From: Delphinus delphis
Taxonomy: Eukaryota; Chordata; Mammalia; Artiodactyla; Delphinidae
Length of the DNA stretch: 64,000 bases
Reading direction: 5' to 3'
NCBI RefSeq assembly: GCF_949987515.2
Contig: NC_082683.1
Span: forward strand, 99,249,918 to 99,313,917
Part shown: piece after piece, positions 11,061 to 23,581 of the stretch
Layout: each line of letters begins with the position of its first letter
Numbering within the stretch: the first letter of the stretch is position 1
Translations under genes and position numbers: made by a program
Notes under the pieces: generated by a model
What the model saw: the letters and a program-made list of their open reading frames with translations, nothing else
Told to the model about the DNA's origin: nothing
Database searches by the model: none

Positions 11061-12540
11061 TTAACTTATAAATAAGAATAAAGGTGAATTTTGGAAACTA
11101 GATATGTTTTGCTGCTAACTGGTTTATGTGCTAAAAACACTTGGACCCAAACTTCAAAGACAAAATGCAGAGAATGTGGTACTACTACTGCATTTGATTG
11201 GATTACAAAGTTAGCTTAGCACTTAGAACTTGCTGGAAAGTACAATATGGTGTTGTAGAATTGAGAACATTTTCAGATATTTGGTCTAGGAATGTAGCTT
11301 GGGGTTCTTTCAAGCATTAATCCTCTTGTTGGCAAGACCTTTGCATTTAATTAGCAAATGTTCCTCACATGCCTACTATGCACTAAGCCCCATGCCAGGC
11401 CGAGAGATGGGAGGGAATCATTCAGTTCCTTTCTTTCAAGGAATTTAGCCTTTGACTTCTGTTTCAATTTCCTAAAACCTCTCTCCATCTTTTGCTGTAT
11501 GTTTGTTTAAAAATGTAATAAAAGCTGAAGTTCAAAAAGATAGAGAAGCTTATTCAATCTAGGTAAATCTTCAGCCTCTGTGGTAAAAATTATATGCGTA
11601 TGGACCTAGGCTGCAGATTTTTCATTTGCTTTGTTTGAGTATCTTATTTTCTAAGGGGTAGGAATATGCCCTTTTAGTTTTTGTCTTATGTTATTAACTA
11701 GCTCGGTTATCCATGAAGTCAGTACCAAACCTGGAAGTAAATAATGATTTGAGTTGGTACTGAAATAGGAGACATGCTTGTCTTTAAAAGTCAAACTAAT
11801 TTTTTTATATTGATGTTACTTTTATGCTTTCTTGTAAAATAAACACTTTCGCTATTTATTGACTTCTGGTCATTTGGATTTTAAGGAAATTAACCCAAGA
11901 GACCATTGTGTTCTTTCCTTGCTCTGGTTTTTCTGTGTTCTAACATTTGATATCTTCCAACAACTTTCTCAACTCTTTCCAAACTCTTTGCAAACTTATT
12001 TTGTTAGTACCCAATGTGGATACTCCATTATAGCCAAACTAAAGTATTTGCCATACTTGTTCAATTTCCAGTCCTAAACTTACTTCCTTCAGAGATTTTT
12101 CTAGGATCATTCTATGACCATTTTTATTTCTGTGCTTTGCAACCTCGGGACACTTAAATAGTTCTGTACTTTGCCACTATACATTATTAATTTTAGAGCT
12201 CTTTAGTAATTTAGACTCTACCCAGCAGGTTATGGTGGTAGAATTGGTCTATTACCAATGTTGAGAAAATTCACATTAATGAATGAAACACTTTCTAGCC
12301 TGGAAGACAACTCTGTACCTTTGAAGAGGTTCATCTTGATGGAAAGGTTCAAGAGGAATACATGGTTAACTCTCCCAGATTTGACTTGGAGAAAGAGAAA
12401 TGGGTGGAGTTTAGGTCCTTGTTAGTATGAATTAGAAAAGTACAGGGGGGAGAAGAAGCCAAAATTGATATCCATTTGAACTTATTTGGGATACATGTCT
12501 CAACTAGGAATTGACTTTTTAAAACCTTCTCTTTTTTAAA
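11061..12540. other. No recognisable gene or repeat
   Basis: No coding or clear repeat signal. A weak ancient-repeat phrase ('CCTACTATGCACTAAGCCCCATGCCAGGC') lies at about 11371-11399. The 72-codon frame at 11859-12077 has no recognised domain. Confidence 0.5.
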
Positions 12541-12553
12541 AACATAGCACGAG

Positions 12554-12695
12554 GGACTTCCCTGGTGGTCCAGTGGTTAAGACTCCGTGCTTCGAGCACA
12601 GGGGGCGCGGGTTTGATCCCTGGTCAGGGAACTAAGATGTTACGTGCTCGCATGCTGTCCCACTGCCGCGCCCCCGCCCCCCCGCCAAAAAAAAT
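12554..12695 (+). mobile_element. CHR-1-type SINE (short tRNA-Glu SINE)
   Basis: The head 'GGACTTCCCTGGTGGTCCAG' and the B box 'GGGTTTGATCCCTGG' match tRNA-Glu closely. The body is shorter and differs from CHR-2-type copies, ending in a C-rich stretch and 'CCGCC' plus A-tail. AACATAGCACGAG (12541-12553) and AACATAGCAGGAG (12696-12708) form a 13-bp target duplication with one mismatch. Confidence 0.9.
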
Positions 12696-12708
12696 AACAT
12701 AGCAGGAG

Positions 12709-13707
12709 CATAAAATGACTTTACCCAGTTGAATTAAGCAAGTTATGCGTCTTTTTTTTTTTTTAAACTTAAGCTTTGGAAACAAAGTCCAATGAGAGAG
12801 ATGTGACGTTGTTATTTATACAGGTCCCCATAAACTGAATATGTACATAGTTTCATAAAGTATAAGATTATCATATATGAATTTTTTTCTTTGACATCTC
12901 TAATTTATCCCTGTGAAATATTTATGAATTTTTTACACTTAACACAGTAAGGCTGGCTAGTTTGGTCATAATCAGTACCAGTTTGGTCAAAATCAAGTAG
13001 GATGTCTGGGATAAGACTTCAATAACAGCATCATTTGCATTAGGGAGAGATAGGGCTTAGGGCTAGACATAGGTAAGATCATGAAGTGGAATTAGCATTT
13101 GATAACCCCCTCCCTTTTTTTTCTCCTATCTCATCCTCATTTTTACATCTTGGTATTATTTTCCTGTGTCTGTACACTGTCTCCTGACTATCTGGTCTCA
13201 GCACCCTCTCCCTGGTTGGCACTCACCACCACTTGGCATTCTTCCATTATGTAACAGGTGTCAGGAAAGTTATCTGATTAACCTACTCTGTACTAAGTTA
13301 TACTAAACTGATGTGAGGAATTATCACTGCTAAACCTACTTGGGATTATTTCCCCCTTAACCTCCTATATGACTCAAAATAACAGAATTTCAAGCGATGC
13401 TGTAAGAACCTTTCCTCAAATTACTCCATTAAACTTATCCTGCCTAATTTAACTGAATCTGGAAAGTGTAAGGAAGGTATCTGTGGTTCCTAGCTCCCTT
13501 TTATCACCTCATTTCTCAGGCAGTTCAACTTCTTTTGCCTGAGGGTTACCTCCCTGGTCTGTCTTACCAGATTGCCTTCTGTAACAGTATTTTGTTGTTC
13601 AAAATAAATTAATTGAGGGAGTTCCCTGTATTTTTTGAGATTCTTTGTAAGAATTGAAATGTAAGTCAGCTTCATCTTTTCTGAGTAACAACCCTCTTGT
13701 GGGGTTG
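12709..13707. other. No recognisable gene or repeat
   Basis: Nothing recognised apart from a T-run near 12753. The minus-strand frame at 13490-13807 spans the hairpin described separately and has no identifiable domain. Confidence 0.45.
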
Positions 13708-13735
13708 CCAGACCTCTTTTTACAAAGAGGTCTGG
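13708..13735. repeat. Perfect inverted repeat, 12-bp arms and 4-base loop
   Basis: CCAGACCTCTTT (13708-13719) is followed by loop TTAC and the exact reverse complement AAAGAGGTCTGG (13724-13735). Two further outer positions could pair as G-U in RNA. No T-tract or pre-miRNA-length stem surrounds it. Confidence 0.9.
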
Positions 13736-13739
13736 TGCT

Positions 13740-13795
13740 TGGGTTTTGATTATTAGATCTAAATTTGAATCCCAGCCCTGCCACAATTCTGTATT
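13740..13795 (+). repeat. Possible MIR fragment, sense
   Basis: 'AAATTTGAATCCCAGCCCTGCCACAATT' resembles the MIR tRNA-related part ('TTCGAATCCCGGCTCTGCCAC' in the consensus). Very short, so tentative. Confidence 0.4.
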
Positions 13796-13799
13796 CAAA

Positions 13800-16700
13800 A
13801 GTTCCATAGAGTTTAAAGAATCAGGACAAAAAAACAGCTGCTATTCATTTACCACCCAGAAGCAATCACGATAATTACTTTTTCTTTTTCTTTTACTGTT
13901 TTAAACTTTGTCTATGACATTCTTAGACACGGGATTACTTGGTCAAAAAATGTGAACATTTTTGGGGATCTTGATAACTGTCAGGTTGTGTCTTTCTGGT
14001 TCTGGAGCTAATACTTTCTCATCATACTGTATTATCTCAGTATCTGGAGTTTTATTTTCTGTTCAGACAAATGTCAGATCTTTTAGCTAAAAAGAGATTC
14101 TTTCCTCTTTTGGTTCCAAAAGTCATCCATTATTTTGGATTATTTGCTAAATTATTAACTATACGGGAAAACTCCAGCCCTCACCTCACAGCAGTATCTG
14201 TGTTATTGATAAATGATCATCATATACCAGCCTGTTAGCCCTTCCTAGGTAGTTAAATGGCTCAGAGAGGATGCCTAGTACTTGCTGGTGATTGGTTGTA
14301 TTCTGTCTTCTACACCTAAAATTTTGCCACAGGTAACTGCTTGGATCAACACAAAGTATGGTCCCTTTTTCCATATGTAGACATCTCTAATTTGCATCTC
14401 TGGAACTCTGGAACTCAAGCCCTCCTTTAGATAACCAGATAGATCTTGTGTAAAAGCAGAAGTAATCTTGGCTATACAAGCAGTTGTTGATATTTCCATT
14501 TTTAAAAATTGAATCAGTCTTAAATTTTAAGACAGTAAGTAAATTGACAACCAAAACCAAACCTGGGTAAGCTACCAATAAATTGCCAAAGTGTTTAAAA
14601 GCCCAAAGTTGACAAATATAAAACCGTAATATATAATTTATGTAATATATAACTCTCAAACTTAATCTCTTTGTTGAGTGGTAATGTTTCAGTATTAAAG
14701 CTGAGCTCTTTGGGCACATTGACCTTAATCTACTACTGAAAGCAGTAGGCTTTTAAGTGGACACATACACAGCCTCCATCTTAGTATCAACAAAATGCCT
14801 TATTTTTAAATTGTTGTTTTTAAACCTTAGTTTTCACTAGCTACTTCTGATAGTATAATTAGGCATCTCTATTGTATCTTTTGTCAGAAGGCTAATTTGT
14901 GCATAAGGCTGGTTTTCATGTGTATCCTTGTACATTTGTGAATTACTGCCTTTGATTACTTTTCCATAATCTATTCTAACCTCAAGTATCTAAAAGTGAT
15001 GTTTTGAGTCACAATGGTTCTTGAAAAACTGATGAGTTAAATGAGCTATAAATTTTGTTGGGAATTAAGCAAAACTGGCTTCTTTGAAGGGAATTGATTT
15101 ATTCGTTGCTTTCCTCTCTGAAACTTGAGCAAAAATTAATTTTTAAAGAATGAAGTTGAATGTTCTATTCTATTTAATATATACATAAAAATAAAAATAT
15201 ATTTACCATTTAGTAGTCATAATAGTTCTACGAATTAACTTGTTTCAATCCAAGTTAACGTATGTTACTAAAGCAGATTCAAATAAATGGTGCTTATGTG
15301 TAAGACACTACTAGGTGCTATAATTAAGACTTACGAGTTTCTTTCATATTTCTAACACTAATTCCACTTGTTATGTGAAATTTGGTGTATCATTTTCTTA
15401 ATGAGATGACATTATGATTAGGATTACAAGTTTTACAATACTTGGGTAAAGGTGTTATTAGGCCAAATAATGAAAATCTGAAGCAAATCTTTGGTGTTTT
15501 CAGAAAATAGAACAATTTTTAATCCTAGATCCTTTTCCCTATTATGTTTTTAGGTTGTTTTCTTCTAAATCCTTAGTTAGTAGGCTTTTTAGAAACACAA
15601 GTATAATACTAATAGCCAGAGTATGTAATTATAATTCAAGCAGTCTTTCTGCCAAAAGGAGAAAGGAATTTTGGGTGTTTCTGAGTTATCTAGGCCGTTG
15701 CTTTCCAGATTGATTAAAATTAACAGAAACTATTCAAATACTGTGTGGATGAATTTTTATAAACCATGCCCCTCACCCCCACACAGGTACCTGATGGGAC
15801 ACCTAACACTGTCTGGTTGGTTCTTTTGGGAACTTTGTATATACCAGCAATAGCTGAGAATGAATAGTTTCTCCTTGTTCCCTAACTTTCCTGCCACATT
15901 TCAAATCCTTTTCACTTTATGCTGAGACTGTTTACAATGGCTGAGATCCTCCTTTTCCTCTGCTTTCTATTTCAAACCTTCACCATCACATCCTATATTC
16001 CAGCATCCATAAATAGAAGTGTTATAGAAAAACCTTTAAGACTGTAAATTATACTGTAGGTACAACGTTTATTACAGTGCATTTGTCAAACACTTTACTT
16101 ATTATTATTGCTGCATCATTATTTTGCTGGAAGAAATTAATGTTGGCAGATGAAGCTATTATATAACCATTTAAATATTTTGTAAAACATTTGGCTTAAC
16201 TAATACTGTACTTTTGTTTAATTGATTTTTATCATAAATTGTACAATTTGCATGATAATGAAAAATAAATGTAGACTATAGGGGGCACATTGTTACAAAA
16301 CATTAGTCATATACATAATATAGGGAGCTTTTGCTTTTATTTTTAATTTCTGCAGTAGTTTTATTAATCAAGGAGTCATATGACTGGAAGTCTCAATTGA
16401 GGAGTCATCTATGCAATCTCTTAAAATCCTTACGGATGGGGAGGAATTTCAGACTTCTTCAGGTTAAATCACATTGTTAGTACTCAGTTTGGGGAGGAGA
16501 GAAGGGGAGAAATAAGGCCTTTTAATCTTCTAGACGATCAGAACTGTTGGGAGTTCTGAATGGTTGTTTCCTTTCAACTTAATATTTATTGAGCAATTGC
16601 TCTGGGAATGTGCTTGGTAAAGGCAAGTGGACCAAAAGGATGGGACTTTAGACATCATTGGTGGAGAGAAAGTCTAGAGCTATTTGGGGCCAGGAGAGTA

Positions 16701-16824
16701 GGGTACAGGGATAGGTCGAAGGAAACACATGAGGTTTTTGACAAAGACTGGGCATGTCCTAAGGTGAGACTTGAAACTGTTATTTGAAGAGTGGTTAAAG
16801 AAATCTTTTAGTTTGGGAAGAGAA
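13800..16824. other. Long stretch without recognised gene; weak L1-like trace
   Basis: At about 13925-13990 'CGGGATTACTTGGTCAAAAAATG' and 'AACATTTTTGGGGATCTTGATAACTGTC' resemble a diverged antisense L1 3' UTR. At about 16575-16630 there is a weak ancient-repeat phrase ('TATTTATTGAGCAATTGC'). The open frames at 14186-14719 on the minus strand show no domain. The rest is unassigned AT-rich DNA. Confidence 0.45.
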
Positions 16825-17304
16825 TGAGTCTATTAGTTTCCTACTGTTGCTGTAACAAATTAACACAAATTTAGTAGCACAAAAGAACACAGATTTATTA
16901 ACTTACAGTCCTGGAGGTCAGAAGTCTAAATGTGTACACAAGGCTGTATTCCTTCTGGAGGCTCTAGGGAAGAATCTATTTTCTTGCCTTTTTCAAGCTT
17001 CTAGAGTTTGCCTGCATTCCTGGGTTCCTGGCCCCTTCCTCCATCTTTAAAGTACATCACTTCAGCTTCTGCTTCGTTTGTCAAATCTGCTTCTTTCTCT
17101 CTGATCCTCCTACCTTCCCTCTCATAGGGACCCTTGTGGTTACTTTGGGCTCACCAGGATAATCCAGGCTAATCTCTTCATCTCAAGATCTTTAACTTAA
17201 TCACATCTGCAAAGTCTCTTCGCCATGTGAGATAATACTCTGTTAGGTTTTGGAGATTAGGACATAGACATCTTTGGGGGAACCAGTATTCAGCCTACCA
17301 CAAC
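16825..17304 (-). mobile_element. MaLR LTR (MLT1-type), antisense solo
   Basis: It starts 'TATTAGTTTCCTACTGTTGCTGTAACAAATTAACACAAATTTAG' and continues with 'CAGTCCTGGAGGTCAGAAGTC'. Near the end are 'CACATCTGCAAAGTCTCTT' and 'CAGCCTACCACAACA'. This is the reverse complement of an ERVL-MaLR solo LTR, diverged, with no internal region. A 5-bp duplication could not be confirmed. Confidence 0.8.
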
Positions 17305-19024
17305 AGTCATGGGAGACTTGATAACTATATTCAAATATTTGAAGGGCTGACATGTGGAAGCTGGAAGAAGGATTAGGCCTTTTCTGTGTGGTCCCAAGGG
17401 ATAGAATTAGAATTTGTGGGTGGAAATTACAGAGAGACAGATTTGTACCCACTGTAAGAGAACTTTGAAACAGAGCTGCTAGGATGGAGTGGGCAGTCTC
17501 AGAAGGCAGCATGTCCCAGACACTGGCAGTGTTGAGCAGAAGATGAAAGATCTCTTACAGGAGTTGCTGCAGGTAGAATCTAAGCTTTGGCCGAATCTAG
17601 ACAAGCTTTAGACCTTTGGTAGCCCTGAGATTGAGTGATTGTCTTTGCACAGTCCAGTGCTGTCAGCATTTATATATGCAACATGGTCTCTGCCTTAGCA
17701 ATTCAACTTCGAGTCCATTAGTTGCTTTACTGCTTTATTGTCACTCCTTCAACACTGCAGCAAGCCCTAAAAGAGAGATTGAAAACAAGGGCTATAGATT
17801 TAGGAACTCGCTGCTAAGACAGTGACCCAGTTCTGTTTGGGAAAATTTCTTGTGGATTAAATATGTTTCACTTATTTTAATAACTCCAGTTCTTTCATTC
17901 AGGTGGAAAACAAATCATTCTTAAAAAAAAACAGAATAGATGGCATACCTAAAAACTTACATGGAAAGGAATTTGAATTTTTAATCCTGCAGTTTTCGAA
18001 ATAAGAGATAAATTTTTAGAAATCATTGGTCTCATGTGAAGACTCTAGGTGAGGAATGTAGTAAGATGGAGTCAGTTTATCCGTGTTGAATATTTTATGG
18101 TTTCAATTGGAAGATCTAGTAGGTCACTTTCAGGTACACCCAAAAGCTATACTGCTGCTCAGGGAATCTAAGATAAAGGTCTGTATACTGGGGAGTAGCT
18201 TTTATGCTGGTCGTCAGTGAAGGTAACTTTGGGGGACCTGAGAAAGTTTGTGTACTTTTTGTTCTTTTAGACATCTCATGTGTTTTGTACCAAATTTGTT
18301 TCCCTCATACATTTTTTTAATGAGTGATATAGATTAAAACTTTTGGGAGGAGGGCTAGTGCATTTGCTTTGAGGAGTGTTTTTGCTGGAACAGAGCTAAA
18401 CTGAGCCTACTTTAGCTAGTCTGGCTTAGTGCAGCATCATGGCATTTACCTTTCTTTCCTGAGGTGATTGTGCCTCATGTTTTCTAACTAACGATCTTGT
18501 GACTGTACTAAGGATCCACAAAAGATTTCCATGGTTTCTGTAGCTTCCCCCTTATATTTCAGACCTGTCCCAGACGGTAAATATGTTTAAGGATCCTGTT
18601 AGATAAACCAAATGTTCAGTTAAAAATTCTGGGCCATTACATATGACAGGGAAAGGGAGGTAATCCTATCAGAGGGTTTGCCGGGTATAAATCATTAAAT
18701 GATAGCATTGGAAAGGGCTTTGAGAAATTCTTATCTAACCCTCTACTTTAAAGAGACAAATGACCTAAATTGCTGGAGTAGTTTCCTCAAGATGCACGAT
18801 CTAAAACAAGGTTTCATAAATTCTGGGTTTCAGGGCCTTCAAGAACCCTCTGAAGCGACATGCAAAACTTCTGTGAATGTGTCTTTTTAATGACACAAGG
18901 GTCCATAGACTTCTATTAATTCATTCATGAATTATTCCCTCCCTCCTTTCTATTCTTTAATAAGTATTATGTGTCAGGTTTGTACTAGGCATTGGGTCTT
19001 ACTCTTAATATAACATATAATTCT
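17305..19024. other. No recognisable gene or repeat
   Basis: No coding domain or repeat consensus was recognised. Open frames of 60-90 codons occur at the rate expected by chance. Confidence 0.5.
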
Positions 19025-19798
19025 TTCTTTTTTTAACATCTTTATTGGAGTATAATTGCTTTACAGTGTTGTGTTAGTTTCTGCTGTATAACAAAGTGAA
19101 TCAACTATACGTATACCTATATCCCCATATCTCTTCCCTCTTGTGTCTCCCTCCCTCACACCCTCCCTATCCCACCCCTCTAGGTGGTCACAAAGCACCA
19201 AGCTGATCTCCCTGTGCTGTGTGGCTACTTCCCACTAGCTATCTATTTTACATTTGGTAGTGTATATATGTCCATACCACTCTTTCAGTTCATCCCAGCT
19301 TACCCTTCCCCCTCCCCGTGTCCTCAACTCCATTCTCTACGTCTGCATCTTTATTTCTGTCCTGCCCCTAGGTTCTTCAGAACCTTTTTTTTTTTTTTTA
19401 GATTCCATATATATATGTTAGCATACAGTATTTGTTTTTCTCTTTCTGACTTACTTCACTCTGTATGAGAGTCTCTAGGTCCATCCACCTCACTACAAAT
19501 AACTCAGTTTTGTTTCTTTTTATGGCTGAGTAATATTCCATTGTATATATGTGCCACATCTTCTTTATCCATTCATCTGTTGATGGACACTTAGATTGCT
19601 TGCATGTCCTGGCTATTGTAAATAGAGCTGCAATGAACACTGTGGTGCGTGACTCTTTTTGAATTATGGTTTTCTCAGGGCATATGCCCAGTAGTGGGAT
19701 TGCTGTGTCGAATGGTAGTTCTATTTTTAGTTTTTTAAGGAACCTCCATATTGTTCTCCATAGTGGCTGTATCAATTTACATTCCCACCAACACACAC
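19025..19798 (-). mobile_element. Younger L1 3' end, antisense, 5'-truncated
   Basis: The left end is the 3' tail ('TTTTTTTAACATCTTTATTGG'). Rightward it covers the 3' UTR and the C-terminal end of ORF2. On the minus strand 19796-19398 encodes 132 residues that align with the tail of the L1 ORF2 at 39500-39908, for example '[14 protein letters not shown]' and 'MEYYSAIKRNKTE'. It is a truncated insertion of the same L1 lineage as the element at 34220. I could not fix a target duplication. Confidence 0.9.
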
Positions 19799-20336
19799 TT
19801 GGCTTTTTGATTTATCTGTAGCCTATAGGAAGTAACCAACCTTAAAACAGGTAAGGAACTGTAGTATTATTATAATAATGGATGCCAATAATTGTTGTAG
19901 TTAAATAAATCTCACAGGCAGTTCTGATTATTTTAGGAAAGACCTCAGAAATGGACAGTATCTGTGTGCAGTAAACCAGATATAAGGGACTATTGCTCTG
20001 TAATTACTCCTGGTTCTTTGCTTTGTGGTGTGTGTCTGGTCTGCTCCTGTCTTGTTTTCTTGTTATACTCTACTGCCTGTAACTAACTACCTTGGCTTTT
20101 TTTTGTTGTTGTTGTTAATCTATATGTGTTTGGCTTTGGCCTTGCTTACCGATTGTCTGATTTGGTGCATTTGGTGACCTGGTTGCTGGACTGTGTGCTT
20201 CCTTAGAAGTTGTTGCTCTTGGAATTGTCCCTCCTACCAGAAGTGTGAACTGACTTTACAACTGTAGATAAAACGTGACCTGCCCAATTCTCTCTTTACC
20301 CTTTTTATTGTCTGTAGGGAGTGAACTTAGCAATTA

Positions 20337-21012
20337 TTGTTTTTTGATTAATTGAAATTTTTATTGAGAGAACTATAAATTTACATATAGATTTAAGAAA
20401 CAATAGAGAGGTCCCATGTACCTCTTTCCCAGCTTTCCCCAGTGGTAGCATCTTGTACAACTATAGTGCAGTATCACAATTAGGATATCAGTGTCGATCC
20501 AATCCATCAGTCTCATCAGATTTCCCCAGTTTTACTTGTACTCATGTGTGTGTGAGCATGTGTATTTAGTTCTGTACAATTTTATCATTTCTGTGGGTTT
20601 GTATATCCACCACCATAGATAAGATACAGAACAGTTCCATAACAGGGATCCCTCCAATTGCCCTTTTGTAAACATACTCACCTCCTTCTGGCCCCTCCCT
20701 CTTCCTAACCCCACAACCATGACTATTTTCCATTTCTATAATTTTGTCATTTCAAAATGTTACATAAATGCAATAATGCAATTTGAAACTTTTGGGGGTT
20801 GGCTTTTTTCATTCAGCATAATTTCCCGGATATTCATCCACGTTGTTGCATGTATTGATAATTCATTGCTGAGTAGTAGTCCATGGTTTGTATGCACCAC
20901 AGTTTGTTTAACCATTCACCTGTTGAAGAACATCTGGACTCATTCTAGTTTTTGGCTGTTGTGAATAAAGCAGGTATGAACATTCATGTACAAGTTTTAG
21001 TGGGAACATAAA
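20337..21012 (-). mobile_element. Old L1 3' UTR, antisense (start of the large antisense L1)
   Basis: Diverged L1 3' UTR in reverse: 'TTTTTATTGAGAGAACTATAAATTTACA', 'GGTCCCATGTACCTCTTTCCC', 'TTGCTGAGTAGTAGTCCATGG' and 'GTGAATAAAGCAGGTATGAACATTCATGTACAAG'. At about 21013 the text jumps to the reverse-transcriptase part of ORF2. Either the host L1 has an internal deletion or this is a separate 5'-truncated copy. Confidence 0.75.
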
Positions 21013-21078
21013 TGAAAATGTTATACTGGCCTCATAAAATGAGGTGGGAAATGTTTCTTCCTCTTCTGTTTTCTAGAA

Positions 21079-21254
21079 CAGGGGTCCCCAACCACCGGAA
21101 TCTAATGCCTGATGATCTGATATAATAATAGTAGAAATAAAGTGCACAATAAATGTAATGAACTTGAATCATCCTGAAACCATCCCCCGCCATCTGTGGA
21201 AAAATTGTGTTCCACGAAACTGGTCCCTGGTGCCAAAAAGGTTGGGGACTGCTG
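21079..21254 (+). mobile_element. MER1-type hAT-Charlie non-autonomous DNA transposon
   Basis: Terminal inverted repeats 'CAGGGGTCCCCAACC' and 'GGTTGGGGACTGCTG'. Inside are 'AATCTAATGCCTGATGATCTG' and 'CCACGAAACTGGTCCCTGGTGCC', which match the MER1 family as I remember it. TCTAGA is present on both flanks, consistent with a slightly eroded 8-bp hAT target duplication. It is inserted in the old antisense L1 and has no transposase. Confidence 0.88.
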
Positions 21255-21812
21255 TCTAGAGTACATTGACAAATTGTATAAAATTGGTTTTAATTTTTTC
21301 TTTAATATTTAATAAAATTCTCTAGTGAAATCGTCTAAGCCTGGAGATTTCTTTTTCTTTTTCTTTTTACAGCTTTTAAATTACCAATTCCATTTCCTTA
21401 ATGTGTGTAGGACTCTTCAGATTATCTATGTCATCTTAGTTGAGTGGTTTTGAGGAATTATTCATTTCTTCTAAATTGTTGAATTTATGAGTGTAAAGTT
21501 CTTCATAATATTTCCTTATATCCTTTTAATGGCTGCAGGATCTGTAGTGTTATCTCCTGTTTAATTCCTGATATTGGTGATTTGTGTCTTCTCTCTTTTT
21601 ATTTTTATTAGTCTTCATAGGTAGAGGTTCATCAGTTTCAATGATTTTTTTCCCCCAAAGAATATTTTTTGTTTATTTTCTCTATTGGCTGTTTCCAATG
21701 TCATTGATTTTTGCTTTTATCTTTATTTCCTTCCTGCTGCTTGCTTGCTTTGGGCTTATTTTTAGTTTTTCTAGTTTCTTGGGGTAATAACTTACATCAT
21801 TGACTTTTTAAA

Positions 21813-21996
21813 AAAAAATATTTGTTTATTTATTTGTCTGTGCCGGGTCTTCCTTGCGGCATGTGGGATCTTTTAGTTGTGGCATGTGAGCTCTTAGTTG
21901 AGGCATGTGGGATTTAGTTCCCTAACCAGGGATTGAATCTGGGCCCCCTGAATTGGGAGTGCAGAGTCTTAGCCACTGGACACCAGGGAAGTCCCT
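21813..21996 (-). mobile_element. CHR-1-type SINE
   Basis: Ends at the right with 'GCCACTGGACACCAGGGAAGTCCC', the reverse complement of the tRNA-Glu-like head. The B box appears reversed as 'GGGATTGAATC'. The left side is a T/A-rich tail. It lies inside the old antisense L1: the flanks 'CATCATTGACTTT' and 'GATTATTGATTTG' are a diverged target duplication. Confidence 0.85.
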
Positions 21997-22027
21997 AGAT
22001 TATTGATTTGAGACCTCTCCTTGTTTT

Positions 22028-22543
22028 TTTTTTTTTTTAACTTTTTATTTTATATTGGAGTGTAGCTGATTAACAATGTTGTGATAGTTTCAGTGCACAG
22101 CAAAGCGACTCAGCCATACATATACATGTACCAATTCTCCCCCAAACTCCTCCCATCCAGGCTGCCACGTAACTTTGAGCAGAGTTCCCTGTGCTGTACA
22201 GTAGGTCCTTGTTGGTTATCCATTTTAAATATAGTAGTGTGTACATGTCGACTCCCTAACTATTCCTCCCCTCACCCTTCCCCACTGGTAACCGTAAGTT
22301 CGTTCTCTAAGTCTATGTGTAATCTCGTCTTTTTTTTTTTTTTTTTTGCTATACACGGGCCTCTCACTGTTGTGACCTCTCCCGTTGCGGAGCGCAGGCT
22401 CCAGACGCGCAGGCTCAGTGGCCATGGCTCACGGGCCCAGCCGCTCCGCGGCATCTGGGATCTCCCCAGACCGGGGCACGAAACCATGTCCCCTGCATCG
22501 GCAGGCGGACTCTCAACCACTGCGCCACCAGGGAAGCCCCTCG
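22028..22543 (-). mobile_element. L1 3' end, antisense, itself split by a CHR SINE
   Basis: It begins with a T-run and 'AACTTTTTATTTTATATTGGAG'. Within it are 'CAGCAAAGCGACTCAGCC' and 'CTGTGCTGTACAGTAGGTCC', typical of an artiodactyl L1 3' UTR. L1 text stops at about 22323, where the CHR SINE at 22331-22539 was inserted. The host L1 text resumes after 'CTTGTTTTT', a phrase present on both sides ('CCTTGTTTTTT' at about 22018). Confidence 0.82.
22331..22539 (-). mobile_element. CHR SINE, short form
   Basis: T-run at left, head at right ('CACCAGGGAAGCCC'). CTCGTCT at 22324-22330 recurs at 22540-22546 as a short target duplication. It sits inside an L1 3' end that sits inside an older L1, the third nesting level at this spot. 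Confidence 0.93.
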
Positions 22544-22650
22544 TCTTGTTTTTGATGTAAATATTTAGTGCTACACATTTTCCTGTCAGTACTGCTTTAG
22601 CTGTATCTCACATATTTGGGGATATTGTATTTTCATTTTGTTTTGTATAT

Positions 22651-23043
22651 TTATTTTATTTTAATTTTTTTGATTTATTTTTATTGGGGTATAGTTTTAC
22701 AATGTCGTGTTATTTTCTACTGTACAGCGAAGTGGAATTCTCTGTGATATACAGCAGTTTCTTATTAGTTATCTATTTTATACACATCAGTGTATACATG
22801 TCAATCCCAATCTCCCAAATCATGCCATCCCCCACCCTCCACCTCCCGCTTTCCCCCTTCGGTGTCCATACATTTGTTCTCTACGTCTCTGTCTCTATTT
22901 CTGCCTTGCAAACCAGTTCATCTGTACCATTTTCTAGATTCCACATATATGCGTTAATATATGATATTTGTTTTTCTCTTTCTGACTTACTTCACTCTGT
23001 ATGGCAGTCTCTAGGTCCATCTACGTCTCTACAAATGACCCAA
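22651..23043 (-). mobile_element. L1 3' end, antisense, 5'-truncated
   Basis: Contains 'GGGGTATAGTTTTACAATGTCGTG', 'TACACATCAGTGTATACATGTCAATCCC' and 'CTTTCTGACTTACTTCACTCTG', the reverse complement of the 3' UTR of the younger L1 at 39850-40080. It is flanked by a 20-bp target duplication with one mismatch (22631-22650 and 23044-23063, beginning TTTCATTTTGTTTT). It is inserted in the old antisense L1. Confidence 0.93.
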
Positions 23044-23581
23044 TTTCATTTTGTTTTATATATTTTAAAAAGTTACATTGACACTTTGTTTTTAACAAAT
23101 GGATTATTTAGATTATTTCAAAGTGTGTTGCCTAATTTTCACATGTTTAGAGATTATCCTGTTGTTTTTCTGTTACTGATTTGTAATTTGATTCTATATG
23201 GTCAGAGAACACACTGTATATGATTTTAATTTTCAAAAATTTGTCAAAATTTATAGCCTCTTGGTGAATGTACCATGCATGGGTGCTTGAAAAAAAATGT
23301 ATAATCTTCTGTTGTTGGATGAGGTGTTCTATTTGTTTAAGTCAGTTAGATCCTGGTTAATTTTGGTTGTTCAGATCTGCTACAGCCTTGCTGATTTTCT
23401 TTCTGGTAGTTCTGTCAGTTGCTGAGGGTGGGATATTGAAGTTTCCAACTATAATTGTGTATTTTTCTGTTTCATTTTCAGATCTGTCAGGTTTTGCTTC
23501 CTGTACTTTGAAGCTCTGTTTTTTGGTACATGCACATTTAGGATCATTATGTTTTCCTGGTAGATTGATATTTTTATCTTT

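Noticed and set aside
19398..19796. 132-codon minus-strand frame
   Set aside because: It is the C-terminal end of L1 ORF2 in a 5'-truncated insertion, not a host gene.
22684..23223. 179-codon plus-strand frame, apparently membrane-like
   Set aside because: It is the antisense reading of an L1 3' UTR. The Phe/Leu/Ser/Ile richness comes from T-rich sequence, not from real membrane segments.
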